DNA of 18,880 bases from an uncultured Mesorhizobium sp. (GTDB lineage Bacteria > Pseudomonadota > Alphaproteobacteria > Rhizobiales > Rhizobiaceae): the NCBI GenBank assembly GCA_950071955.1, contig CATMOC010000007.1:1-18880 (forward strand), in the 5' to 3' direction. Shown piece by piece: positions 1 to 7,137 of the stretch. How positions within the stretch are numbered: the stretch's first letter is position 1; the number at the start of each line of letters is the position of its first letter. The position numbers and the translations under genes are program-made. The notes beneath the pieces are model-generated. The model was not told the origin of the DNA, did no database searches, and worked only from the letters and a program-made list of their open reading frames with translations.

Positions 1-621
1 ATCGAGCAGCAGGGCGAGCACGTGTTCGATGAGCACGATCGTGATACCGCGCCCGCGAACGGTTCGGATCAGTGCAGACAGGCCGGCGATTTCGGGCTTG
101 GTGAGACCGGCGGCGGGTTCGTCCAGCAGCAGCACCTTTGGCTGGCTTGCGATGGCCGAGGCAATCATCAACTGCTTGCGCTCGAACACGGACAGTTCGG
201 AAGCGGCCTTGCCGCGACGCGAGGGCGGCAGAGCGACGTCGTCGAGTGCCTGCCGGGCCGCATCCCCCGCCGTCGCGCTGCTCGTTCCCGCGCATTAGAC
301 GGCGCTCGTGTAGACATTTTCGAAGGCCGAGAGCGAGGCGAACTCCGCATCTTTCTGGAAGGTCCGCAAGACACCCGCGCGGCTGATCTCGTGCGGTCGC
401 ATGCGATGTATGGGCTGACCCGACAGCAATACCTCGCCGCTGCTCGGCCGGAAGGGTATGCCTGTGATCACATTGAACAGCGTGCTCTTGCCGCTGCCGT
501 TGGGGCCGGCGATGCCGTAGACCTGCCCGGCGGCCACGCTGAACGACACGTCGTCGACGGCCCTCAACGCGCCGAAGCGGCGGGTGAGGTTGCGTGTCTC
601 GAGAAGCGGAGCGTCATTCAT
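1..621 (-). pseudogene. livG: LivG-type branched-chain amino acid/amide ABC transporter ATPase, interrupted by in-frame TAA; 3' end outside window
   Basis: This is the cytoplasmic ATPase of a Liv/HAAT-type ABC importer. From the ATG at 621 (protein start MNDAPLLETRN) it shows Walker A GPNGSGKST at residues 39-47 and a Q-loop RTFQ at 86-89. The frame then hits TAA at 297-295, codon 109. The same frame, without any shift, continues past the stop with convincing LivG sequence: the signature-like LSVFERKQL, then Walker B KVLLLDEP followed by AAGLTKPE, and a switch-region LIEH near the window edge. Third positions just after the stop stay GC-rich in this frame and not in the alternative frame, so a simple nonsense change fits better than two compensating indels. 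It lies downstream of the periplasmic binding-protein gene, as expected for a liv operon. A sequencing error could also explain the stop. The family call is firm; loss of function is inferred. Confidence 0.8.
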
Positions 622-643
622 CGCTGTCAGATGTCCAGGACGA

Positions 644-668
644 ACCGCGCGGGAGGTACCCGCGCGGT
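644..668 (-). promoter_or_regulatory. Intercistronic 10-bp GC-rich stem-loop between the binding-protein gene and livG
   Basis: ACCGCGCGGG (644-653) and CCCGCGCGGT (659-668) are perfect reverse complements around a 5-nt loop. The element sits 14 nt past the binding-protein stop codon and 22 nt before the livG ATG. No U-tract follows in the minus-strand direction, so it is not a canonical intrinsic terminator. Stem-loops in this place are known to stabilise the upstream mRNA and raise binding-protein levels over those of the membrane and ATPase subunits. That role is inferred here. Confidence 0.7.
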
Positions 669-682
669 CCCTGTCCCTGCGC

Positions 683-1915
683 CTATTGCTTGATCCACGG
701 CGGCGACTGGAACGTGCCGGTCGCATAGGCGTCCGGATAGAACAGCACGCGCTCACCATTCCAAATCTGGAAGAACTGGATCGGAATGGCGTCGTCGCCC
801 TGCATGGCGAGATGGGTGGCCGGATCGAACTTCAGCTTGCCCGATGCAATCTGCTTTTCGGTTGCGCCGATCGCGGCGCCGATTTCGAGCCGCTTGGTCG
901 GGTCGCCGACCTTTGCCAGCGCTTCCGCATAGACATAAACCTGCTCGTAGAGCGAGGCGCCATAGGAGCCCGTCTTGACGCCGTACTTGTCCTCGAACTT
1001 CTTGGCCACCTCGGCCGCGCGCGGGTTCTTCGGAGTGTCGAGCACGCCGCCGAGCAGATTGTACATGATGCCGGTGGAGTGCTCCTTGGTGAGTTCGAGG
1101 AACTCGGGCACCGACGGGGCGTACTGAATGAACACCAGGCTGTTGGTCGGAGTCTCCAGGAACTGCGTTACGAACTTGGCCGCGTTGCCCGGCAGGTAGT
1201 CGGTGTTGATGATGACGGCCGGCGCGTCCTGCCGAACGCGGGCAAGGAAGGCGCGCCAGTCGTTGATCTCGCCAAAGGGCAGCAAATCGGCCGACGTCAC
1301 AGTCCAGCCCGCCGCCTCGAAGTTCTTCTTCAGCCCCTCCATGATCGTCTTGGAATACGGGTTGTCGGAGGAGATCAGCGCCGCCTTCTTGTTGGGCAGT
1401 TCGATGCCGGCTTTCTCAAGCTGCTCGATCACCGGCACCATGGCGGTCTCATAGGCGTCGTAGGACGGCGTGAACGACCACACTGTCGGAAAATCGTCCG
1501 GGCTCGGCGCAATGATGTCGCGTGTCTGCGCCGAGTTCGCGGAGATGAGATACGGCATCTCCTGCTCGGCCATCAGCTCGATCTCGAAGTTGGACCCGCT
1601 GGCGTAGCCGGTCATCATCGCGTTGACGTCCCGATCGCCGGCAAGCCGCTCGAACGCGCTTGTCACGGCGTCGGCCGCCTGGTCCTGGGTATCGCCGACG
1701 ACGATTTCCAGCTTGTATCCGGCGACGCCGCCGGCCGCGTTGATTTCCTCGGCGGCGAGCTTGGCGCCGTTGACCATCTCGGTGCCGTCCGCCGCTGCGC
1801 CGCCCGTGAGCGGCGCGAGGATGCCGATCTTGGCGACCTTGTCCTGGGCGTGGGCAGGCAGCGCGGCGAACACCGCGGCTGCCAGAAGCGCATTTCTGAG
1901 CGTCGTCGTTTTCAT
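683..1915 (-). CDS. LivK-type ABC transporter substrate-binding protein
   Basis: A 410-residue periplasmic binding protein of the branched-chain amino acid/amide family (Peripla_BP_6 type). The N-terminus has a Sec signal peptide: basic n-region MKTTTLRN, an alanine/leucine-rich core, and a likely AHA|QD cleavage after residue 23. The mature start KIGILAPLTGGAAADG and the following NGAKLAAEEINAAGG stretch are typical of the LivK/UrtA/AmiC fold. The ATG at 1915 is preceded by AGGGGAA at good spacing. The frame is open much further upstream, but only as a shadow of the next gene. It sits between the M20 gene (23-nt gap) and livG (61-nt gap with a stem-loop), so it should supply the ligand specificity of this importer. 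The ligand cannot be read from sequence; the hydrolase neighbours suggest an amide, N-acyl or peptide-like compound. Confidence 0.92.
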   Translation of the reverse strand: MKTTTLRNALLAAAVFAALPAHAQDKVAKIGILAPLTGGAAADGTEMVNGAKLAAEEINAAGGVAGYKLEIVVGDTQDQAADAVTSAFERLAGDRDVNAMMTGYASGSNFEIELMAEQEMPYLISANSAQTRDIIAPSPDDFPTVWSFTPSYDAYETAMVPVIEQLEKAGIELPNKKAALISSDNPYSKTIMEGLKKNFEAAGWTVTSADLLPFGEINDWRAFLARVRQDAPAVIINTDYLPGNAAKFVTQFLETPTNSLVFIQYAPSVPEFLELTKEHSTGIMYNLLGGVLDTPKNPRAAEVAKKFEDKYGVKTGSYGASLYEQVYVYAEALAKVGDPTKRLEIGAAIGATEKQIASGKLKFDPATHLAMQGDDAIPIQFFQIWNGERVLFYPDAYATGTFQSPPWIKQ

Positions 1916-1938
1916 TGTGGTTCCCCTGTTTCGAAAGT

Positions 1939-3255
1939 TCAGCGAACGCCGCACCAATCGATGATGGCGGCGGCAAGCGTCTTGGTCGTTTCCTCGAGAG
2001 AGGCGATGTCCACGTACTCGTCGGTGCCGTGGAAGCCGTCGCCCGTTGCCCCGCAGATCATCGCCTTGACGCCCGCCCCCGCGTAGTGGGCGCAGTCGGC
2101 GACGGCGATGAAACCGGAGATTTTCGGCTTGCCGCCCAGCTCGGTGCGGCGCCTGAAAAGCGACTGCACGAGAGGATGGTCCGGCGGCGTGTCCATGGGC
2201 GGGAAGTGCAACCCGCCCAGTTCCCACTCGACCTTGATGGGATGGTCCTTGAGCCACATGTCGGACTGGCAGAAATGATGGACGAAATTCTCGAACTCGG
2301 CGCGGACGTCTTCCTTCTTCTCGTTGGGCAGGAACTTGAAGTCGAGATCGAGGACCGCGACATCCGGAATGATGGCCGGGTTGGTCATGATCATGGGCAG
2401 CCCATCCGGCCCGAGACCAGCGCCGGCGCGCATCGCGCCGACATTGATCGTGTTGAGGCCCGCCGGCACCAGAGGGTGCGAGCGGCTGCGGCAGCGTGCG
2501 CTCTCGAAATGGCGGAGGGCTTCCATGAAACGGACCGCGAGGTCGATCGCGTTCACGCCCGGCTGGAGCCGCTCGGGCGTGTGGTATTGCGGCCAGACCT
2601 CGTTGTAGCGCCAGCCCGCGTGGCCCTGCCGCCCCCGCACGGTGACGCGGACCCATTCCAGCCCGCCCTCGCACACCTGGATCTCGCCCCAGCTCGGCTC
2701 GGTGATGATCGCGGCCTCGGCGAGGTAGCCGCGCTTCACCGCGTCGATGGCGCCGGAGCCGCCGGTCTCCTCGTCGACCACGGAGTGCATCGCCACGCGG
2801 CCCTTGAGTTCGATGCCGGCCTTTCGGATGGCGCGGATCGCACCGATGGCGGACGCGACGCCGCTCTTCATGTCGACCGCCCCGCGGCCGTAAAGCCTGC
2901 CGTTCTTGATTTCGCCGCCGAAGGGATCGACGGTCCAGGTGGCGCGTTCGCCGATCGGCACGACGTCGACATGGCCGCAGAGCAGAAGGCTGCGGTCTTC
3001 CGAACCGGCCAGTTGCCCGATGACGTTCGGCCGGTCCTCGAAGACGTCCCACCGGTCGATCGACATGCCGATGGACTTGAGCTCCCCTTCCACGACGTCC
3101 TGAACGGCCGGTTCCCTGTTCTGCTCGGGGTCCTTGATGAATTTCGGATTCACGGAAGGGATGCGGACCAGCTTCTGTGTCAGGTCGGTTGCGTAGTCCC
3201 GCTCCGCGTCGAGCACTTTCCAGGCGGCTTTGACTGCGTCTTCCGATGTGGCCAT
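1939..3255 (-). CDS. M20 family metallohydrolase (ArgE/DapE-like deacetylase/desuccinylase)
   Basis: A 438-residue cytoplasmic di-zinc amidohydrolase, likely cleaving an N-acyl amino acid or similar amide. Visible motifs are LLCGHVDVVP (metal ligand His95, with Asp97), GRGAVDMKSG (bridging Asp128), DEETGG (catalytic and metal-ligand Glu162/Glu163), TEPS (Glu186), the dimerisation-domain GRQGHAG with His212, and a late CAHYAG segment carrying the last ligand His. All expected ligands are present, so it should be active. I chose the ATG at 3255 because AGGGGA lies 8 nt upstream; the 13 extra residues of the longer frame (start 3294) lack an RBS. It follows the isochorismatase-family gene by 28 nt and precedes the binding-protein gene by 23 nt. 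ArgE/DapE themselves are unlikely given the importer and hydrolase context. Confidence 0.9.
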   Translation of the reverse strand: MATSEDAVKAAWKVLDAERDYATDLTQKLVRIPSVNPKFIKDPEQNREPAVQDVVEGELKSIGMSIDRWDVFEDRPNVIGQLAGSEDRSLLLCGHVDVVPIGERATWTVDPFGGEIKNGRLYGRGAVDMKSGVASAIGAIRAIRKAGIELKGRVAMHSVVDEETGGSGAIDAVKRGYLAEAAIITEPSWGEIQVCEGGLEWVRVTVRGRQGHAGWRYNEVWPQYHTPERLQPGVNAIDLAVRFMEALRHFESARCRSRSHPLVPAGLNTINVGAMRAGAGLGPDGLPMIMTNPAIIPDVAVLDLDFKFLPNEKKEDVRAEFENFVHHFCQSDMWLKDHPIKVEWELGGLHFPPMDTPPDHPLVQSLFRRRTELGGKPKISGFIAVADCAHYAGAGVKAMICGATGDGFHGTDEYVDIASLEETTKTLAAAIIDWCGVR

Positions 3256-3283
3256 TTTCTTGTTCCCCTCTTTTCCTGGACCG

Positions 3284-3946
3284 TCAGGCGGCACGTCGTG
3301 TGGAGATCTCCTCGATCAGCGCGTCTGTGTTGATCTGCCGGCAGTAACCCTTGATGGCGCGCAGAGTGTTGTCGTGCCGCTCCTGGTTGTAGGTCGCGCA
3401 TGCATCGGGCACGAGCGTTACCAGATAGCCGAGGTCGCAGGCGTCGCGGATCGCCGATTCCACGCACTGGTCTGTGACCAGGCCGGAGAGCACGAGCTGC
3501 TTCACGCCGAGATTGCGCAGCAGGTAGTCGATATGCGTGGAGACGAAGACGCTGGACGACGTCTTCGGGAGCACGATCTCGTCATCGCCCGGGGCGATCT
3601 CGTCGATCACCTTGCCATCCCAGGAGCCCTTCGGAACGTGGAAGCCGGTGATCTTGTAATCGAGGCTGCGGTCGCGGCCGTCGCTGGTCAGGCTTTCGAT
3701 CGTCGTGTAGAGCACCTCGATGCCGGCGCCGCGAAACGCTTTCTGCAGGCGCTGCATGTTGGGAATTGCGAGCGATTTCAGGCGTTCGAAGTAGTAGCCG
3801 TACTTCCCCGCAATGTCGCTGTCGGGGACGTCCTTGAACTCGCCCCCGTCGCGCCGTGCGCAAAAGTTCTGCACGTCGATGAAGAGCAGCGCGGATTCCT
3901 TCGGATCGAGCGGTATCTCGCGTGTGGTCGGGAAGTCAGCGGCCAT
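3284..3946 (-). CDS. Isochorismatase-family cysteine hydrolase
   Basis: A 220-residue member of the isochorismatase-like fold, which includes nicotinamidase, N-carbamoylsarcosine amidase, maleamate amidase, ureidoacrylate hydrolase and biuret hydrolase. The catalytic triad is visible: Asp24 in LLFIDVQNFC, Lys128 in VLPKTSSS, and nucleophile Cys161 in GLVTDQCVES. The C-terminal DACATYNQERHDNTL segment is also typical. An amide C-N bond is therefore the likely target, but the substrate is not assignable. The ATG at 3946 overlaps the end of the preceding N-formylglutamate amidohydrolase-like gene by 11 bp, which implies co-translation; AAAGG lies upstream. The 28-nt gap to the next gene contains that gene's RBS. 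Confidence 0.9.
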   Translation of the reverse strand: MAADFPTTREIPLDPKESALLFIDVQNFCARRDGGEFKDVPDSDIAGKYGYYFERLKSLAIPNMQRLQKAFRGAGIEVLYTTIESLTSDGRDRSLDYKITGFHVPKGSWDGKVIDEIAPGDDEIVLPKTSSSVFVSTHIDYLLRNLGVKQLVLSGLVTDQCVESAIRDACDLGYLVTLVPDACATYNQERHDNTLRAIKGYCRQINTDALIEEISTRRAA

Positions 3947-4754
3947 CGATGTTGCCTTTCGCGTTTGCGGCGACCAGCGCCTCCGCCACCATCGCCGCCC
4001 AGCGTGACTGGCCGGCCTCGTCCACGATCAGGTCGTTGCGGATCTCGAGGAGCAGATGCGGCAGGCCGCGGCGCTCACCGTGCACCGGGATCGTATAGTC
4101 CGACGCATCGTTGACGACGTACGGCTCGTTGTGCGCCGAGACGATCGCGGGATGCCTTGCCTGGAAGACCGCGAGAAACCGCCAGGCAAAGCTGCCGTCC
4201 CGGTTCGAGAGCACCCCGAGTTCCCATGGTCGCTGCGGTCCGCCGCGCAGTCGGGGCGTGAACGAATGCACCGAGATCAGCACGCTCGGGAGCCCGGCTT
4301 GCACGCGGCGATCGAGCACTGCCGCGACCGTATCGTGAAACGGTTGCTGGATTTCAGCGAACCGCTGGCGCCGCGCGCGTTCGCTCAGTCCCGCATTCGC
4401 CGGCACGGCCGTCCCGTCGCTGACGACCGGCATAGAGTCCGGCGCCTCGAAGGGGCGGTTGCAATCGACGACGAGACGGGTGTAGCGCTGCAGGATCAGC
4501 GTCGCGTCGAGGATCCGCGACAGGTGCCGCGAAACGCCCTCGGCGCCGATGTCATAGGCAATGTGGCGCTCCATGTCGGCGGGAGCGACGCCGAGATCGC
4601 CGAAGATTTCGGGAATGGCGCGGCCGGCATGTTCGCATGACAGGACGAAGGGAGAAGCGCCGTCGCCTTTCAGCAGCTCGACCGGCCGCGGATCACGCGG
4701 CGAGAGCACCTTGGCTACCATGTCCGAGTACTGCAACATCTGCGGGACGCTCAC
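3936..4754 (-). CDS. N-formylglutamate amidohydrolase-like protein
   Basis: A 272-residue protein of the HutG/N-formylglutamate amidohydrolase family (closest to the COG3931 branch), zinc-dependent hydrolases that release formate or another acyl group from an amino acid. Recognisable blocks are LSCEHAG at about 38-44, AYDIGAE at 66-72, RLVVDCNRPFE at 93-103, ISVHSFTP at 160-167 and LLEIRND near the C-terminus. These carry the conserved His, Asp and Glu residues. The likely start is GTG at 4754, with AGG a few bases upstream; in-frame ATGs at 4739 and 4721 lack ribosome-binding sites. It is the first gene of the minus-strand operon, directly downstream of the divergent control region. No other hut gene is nearby, so a role in histidine degradation is unlikely. 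Confidence 0.85.
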   Translation of the reverse strand: MSVPQMLQYSDMVAKVLSPRDPRPVELLKGDGASPFVLSCEHAGRAIPEIFGDLGVAPADMERHIAYDIGAEGVSRHLSRILDATLILQRYTRLVVDCNRPFEAPDSMPVVSDGTAVPANAGLSERARRQRFAEIQQPFHDTVAAVLDRRVQAGLPSVLISVHSFTPRLRGGPQRPWELGVLSNRDGSFAWRFLAVFQARHPAIVSAHNEPYVVNDASDYTIPVHGERRGLPHLLLEIRNDLIVDEAGQSRWAAMVAEALVAANAKGNIDGR

Positions 4755-4778
4755 GGGTCGACCTGACCGGATCGTCTA

Positions 4779-4807
4779 AATGAAGGAAACTTTTCAATCA
4801 TAGTCAA
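4779..4807 (-). promoter_or_regulatory. Candidate sigma70-type promoter for the minus-strand operon
   Basis: On the minus strand TTGACT (4807-4802) matches the -35 consensus in five of six bases. It is followed after 17 nt by a weak -10-like TTCATT (4784-4779). A start near 4772 would give a leader of about 18 nt before the GTG at 4754. The -35 falls in the left arm of an inverted repeat, which would let a regulator occlude it. Confidence 0.35.
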
Positions 4808-4828
4808 TCGAGATTCTCCGTTTGACTA
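4801..4828. promoter_or_regulatory. Inverted repeat, candidate operator 1
   Basis: TAGTCAA (4801-4807) and TTGACTA (4822-4828) form a perfect 7-bp inverted repeat with arm centres 21 bp apart, about two helical turns. Each arm contains a TTGACT -35-like hexamer pointing outward along its own strand, so one bound dimer could control both divergent operons. The sequence around it is unusually AT-rich for this window. That the adjacent RpiR-type protein binds here is inferred. Confidence 0.5.
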
Positions 4829-4849
4829 ATTTTTTTCAAGGTGGATAGT
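4822..4849 (+). promoter_or_regulatory. Candidate sigma70-type promoter for the RpiR-GS-M20D operon
   Basis: TTGACT (4822-4827) is followed after 16 nt by GATAGT (4844-4849), which matches the -10 consensus in four of six bases. A start near 4856 would give a leader of about 43 nt before the ATG at 4899. The -35 lies in the right arm of one inverted repeat and the -10 in the left arm of a second. Confidence 0.45.
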
Positions 4850-4868
4850 AGCCGCTCGGAGCTATCCA
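4842..4868. promoter_or_regulatory. Inverted repeat, candidate operator 2 at the RpiR promoter
   Basis: TGGATAG (4842-4848) and CTATCCA (4862-4868) form a perfect 7-bp inverted repeat with arm centres 20 bp apart. It covers the predicted -10 and start of the plus-strand operon, so binding there would fit autoregulation. If the transcript starts upstream of it, it could also fold as a leader stem-loop. Confidence 0.45.
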
Positions 4869-4898
4869 GGAAGCAACGGAAAACCGGGCGGCGGCAGA

Positions 4899-5765
4899 AT
4901 GACCGTGCGTGAGACGATCCGGCGGGAGACGGCGAAACTCACCGCCAGCGAGCGCAAGATCGCTCACGCCGTGCTGGCCGACTATCCGTTCGGTGCCCTG
5001 CAGACGATCAAGGAAGTCGCCGAACGCTGCGGTGTCAGTGCGCCGTCGATCACCCGCTTCGTCAGCAAGATCGGTTTTGCCGGATACCAGGAATTCCAGC
5101 GCCAGCTGATCGAGGAACTGCGCGAGGGAAGCCGCTCGCCGCTCGACCTGAAGGCGACGGAAAAGCTCGGCAGCGGGAACTTCATCGCCGAGTACGCGCG
5201 GCGAGCCATTGCGCTGCTCGACGAAATGACGGGGAGCGTCTCGCAAGCGCAGTTCGACGAGATCGCGAAGCTTCTGTCCGATCCCAACCGTACCATCTTT
5301 CTGCTGGGGGGCCGGATCAGCGACAGCATCGCACGCCTGCTCTCCCAGCACTTGCGGCAGATCCGTCCGCGCATCCATCACCTGCCCGCCATTCAGGAAG
5401 ACTGGCCCGACCTAGTCCTGTCGATGCGCAAGCAGGACGCCGTCGTCCTGTTCGACTTCCGCCGCTATCAGCCGGACCTTGCGCGGCTTGCGGAGCGGAT
5501 CGCTCTGAAGCGCCATCCGAAGATCGTTCTGATCACAGATAAGTGGATGTCGCCGATCGCCCGCCACAGCGACCACGTGGTCGCGCTGCCGATCGAGAAC
5601 GACACCGCCTGGGATACCGCCATCTGCGCCGTGGCATTCGTCGAGGCTCTCATCGTGAAGGTCTCGGAGGCCGACTGGCCGGCGACGAAGGGCCGTAAAG
5701 AGACCTGGGATACGCTGCGGCTGTCGCCGCCGACGATCAAGAACGGGGACGACGATGATGCATGA
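4899..5765 (+). CDS. MurR/RpiR family transcriptional regulator
   Basis: A 288-residue regulator with the usual RpiR layout. The N-terminal helix-turn-helix covers about residues 1-75 and includes LTASERKIAHAVL, TIKEVAERCGVSAPSITRFVSKIGF and GYQEFQRQL. The C-terminal SIS-like ligand domain runs from about 105 to 250 and begins around TIFLLGGRISDSIA at 132-145. In this family the SIS domain usually senses a sugar phosphate, but many RpiR proteins sit beside amino acid or amine catabolic genes, as here. It is the first gene of a three-gene operon; its stop overlaps the glutamine-synthetase-like gene by 11 bp. It is divergent from the hydrolase/importer operon across a region with two inverted repeats, so it probably controls both sides. 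The ribosome-binding site before the ATG is weak (a GGCGGCGG stretch). Confidence 0.9.
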   Translation: MTVRETIRRETAKLTASERKIAHAVLADYPFGALQTIKEVAERCGVSAPSITRFVSKIGFAGYQEFQRQLIEELREGSRSPLDLKATEKLGSGNFIAEYARRAIALLDEMTGSVSQAQFDEIAKLLSDPNRTIFLLGGRISDSIARLLSQHLRQIRPRIHHLPAIQEDWPDLVLSMRKQDAVVLFDFRRYQPDLARLAERIALKRHPKIVLITDKWMSPIARHSDHVVALPIENDTAWDTAICAVAFVEALIVKVSEADWPATKGRKETWDTLRLSPPTIKNGDDDDA

Positions 5766-7065
5766 GGAGATGGTGATCGCCTGTTGCACGGACATCGCCG
5801 GCAAGGTCCGCGGCAAGGCCTTTCCGGCCGTTCAGTTCGACAAGCGCATGAAGCGTGGCATCGGCTGGACGCCCACCAACGTGCAGATCACCTGCTTCGA
5901 CGTCATCGCGGAGAGCCCGTTCGGCTCTCTCGGCGACCTCGTGCTGATCCCGGACGAAGCCGCGCGCGTGCGCGTCGACTTCGAAGACGGCGGGCCGGTC
6001 GAGCACTTCGCGCTGGGCGACATCCGCCATACCGACGGCAGGGCATGGGAAATGTGCACGCGCTCCATCCTGTCGTCCGCGCTGGAGCGGCTGCGTACGG
6101 CCACCGGCCTCACGCTGTTCGGCGCCTTCGAGCACGAGTTCCAGTTCCGCGATGTCCCATCCGTTCTGGGCGACGCCTATACCGCCGCGGGCTTCCGTGC
6201 CGAACGCGGATTTGCCGAGACCACGGTCGCGGCCATGCGGGCCGCCGGTCTCGAGCCCGACACGTTCATGCGCGAGTACGGCGCGGGCCAGTACGAGGTG
6301 ACCATGGGGCCGGCGCGCGGCGTGCGGATCGCCGACAATGCCGCCATCCTGCGCGAGCTGATCAAGGCGGTCGCCCTCAGGTCGGACCACAAGGTCACCT
6401 TCACGCCGATCCGCGACCCCGCCGGCGTGGGCAACGGAGTCCACATTCACCTGAGTTTCCTCGACGGCGACACGCCTGCGACCTGGGATCCGAAGGAAAA
6501 GCACGAACTCGCGGCGACGGCGGGCAGCTTCGTCGCGGGCGTCCTCAAATACCTCGATTCGATCGTGGCGATCACCGCGCCGAGCGTTGTGTCGTATCTG
6601 CGGCTGACGCCGCACCGCTGGAGCGCTGCCTTCAACAATCTCGGCTACCGCGACCGCGAAGCCTCGGTTCGCATCTGCCCGGTCTCTGACCTGAGCGACG
6701 TCGCCAAGGCCGCACAGTTCAACTTCGAGTACCGCGCGGCCGATGCCTCCGCGAGCCCTCACCTCCAGCTCGCGGCAATCGTCCACGCGGGGGTGCAGGG
6801 CATCGAGGAAGGGCTGCCGACCCCGGATGCGACGGCCGAAGACCTGTCCTTGCTGGACACGGGCGCGCTCGCCGCGCGCGGTTACCTGCGGCTGCCGCGG
6901 TCGCTGCCGGAAGCACTCGAAAGGTTCTCGTCAAACCCGACGGTCACGGGCTGGTTCCCGGAGGGATTCGCCGACGTGTACGTCAAGCACAAGCAGGGCG
7001 AGATGGCGTTTCTCGAAGGCAAGCCGCAGGCGGAGATCTGCAGTCTCTATGAACAGGTCTATTGA
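5755..7065 (+). CDS. Glutamine synthetase family ligase (likely gamma-glutamyl amine/amide ligase)
   Basis: A 436-residue ATP-dependent amine/ammonia ligase of the glutamine synthetase fold. Catalytic-domain metal glutamates are visible in FEHEFQ (Glu126, Glu128) and EYGAGQYEVTMGP (Glu174, Glu181). NGVHIHLS at 228-234 corresponds to the conserved NGxGxHxHxS block, and an arginine-bearing LRLTPHRWS follows. The N-terminal beta-grasp part is short, as in PuuA/GlnA-like paralogues rather than housekeeping GlnA, and the C-terminal adenylylation-loop consensus is not evident. Related enzymes glutamylate putrescine, methylamine, isopropylamine or aniline. The ATG at 5755 lies inside the end of the RpiR gene, with GGGGA upstream, so the two are likely coupled. 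The substrate is unknown; glutamylation of an imported or hydrolysis-derived amine is inferred from context. Confidence 0.88.
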   Translation: MMHEEMVIACCTDIAGKVRGKAFPAVQFDKRMKRGIGWTPTNVQITCFDVIAESPFGSLGDLVLIPDEAARVRVDFEDGGPVEHFALGDIRHTDGRAWEMCTRSILSSALERLRTATGLTLFGAFEHEFQFRDVPSVLGDAYTAAGFRAERGFAETTVAAMRAAGLEPDTFMREYGAGQYEVTMGPARGVRIADNAAILRELIKAVALRSDHKVTFTPIRDPAGVGNGVHIHLSFLDGDTPATWDPKEKHELAATAGSFVAGVLKYLDSIVAITAPSVVSYLRLTPHRWSAAFNNLGYRDREASVRICPVSDLSDVAKAAQFNFEYRAADASASPHLQLAAIVHAGVQGIEEGLPTPDATAEDLSLLDTGALAARGYLRLPRSLPEALERFSSNPTVTGWFPEGFADVYVKHKQGEMAFLEGKPQAEICSLYEQVY

Positions 7066-7137
7066 TCCCGACGCGCCGGATGAAGGCGCCCCCGTAACTT
7101 CGTGTTGCCACCATTCCCCAGTCGCAGGAGACGTCTC

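Noticed and set aside
250..300. Programmed frameshift or two compensating indels around the livG stop
   Set aside because: The frame before and after the stop is the same. Third-position GC stays high in that frame and drops in the alternative, so a single nonsense codon is simpler.
683..3052. A 789-residue minus-strand open frame spanning the binding-protein gene and beyond
   Set aside because: Only the part from 1915 encodes the binding protein. The upstream half is an Arg/Gly-rich shadow of the M20 gene, and the signal peptide and RBS fix the true start at 1915.
584..3333. Long plus-strand open frames opposite the binding-protein and M20 genes
   Set aside because: Composition is Arg/His/Gly/Asp-rich with no recognisable domain, while the opposite strand carries strong family motifs; typical antisense openness in GC-rich DNA.
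3284..3946. Specific assignment as biuret hydrolase, ureidoacrylate hydrolase or maleamate amidase
   Set aside because: The triad is shared by the whole isochorismatase-like family and no substrate-specific feature can be read; the pathway partners of those enzymes are absent.
5755..7065. Assignment as PuuA (gamma-glutamylputrescine synthetase)
   Set aside because: Neither PuuB-, PuuC- nor PuuD-like genes are nearby, and the regulator is RpiR-type rather than PuuR.
7073..7089. GCGCC/GGCGC hairpin between the glutamine-synthetase-like and M20D genes as a terminator
   Set aside because: Only 5 bp, with no T-tract after it; in GC-rich sequence this is expected by chance.
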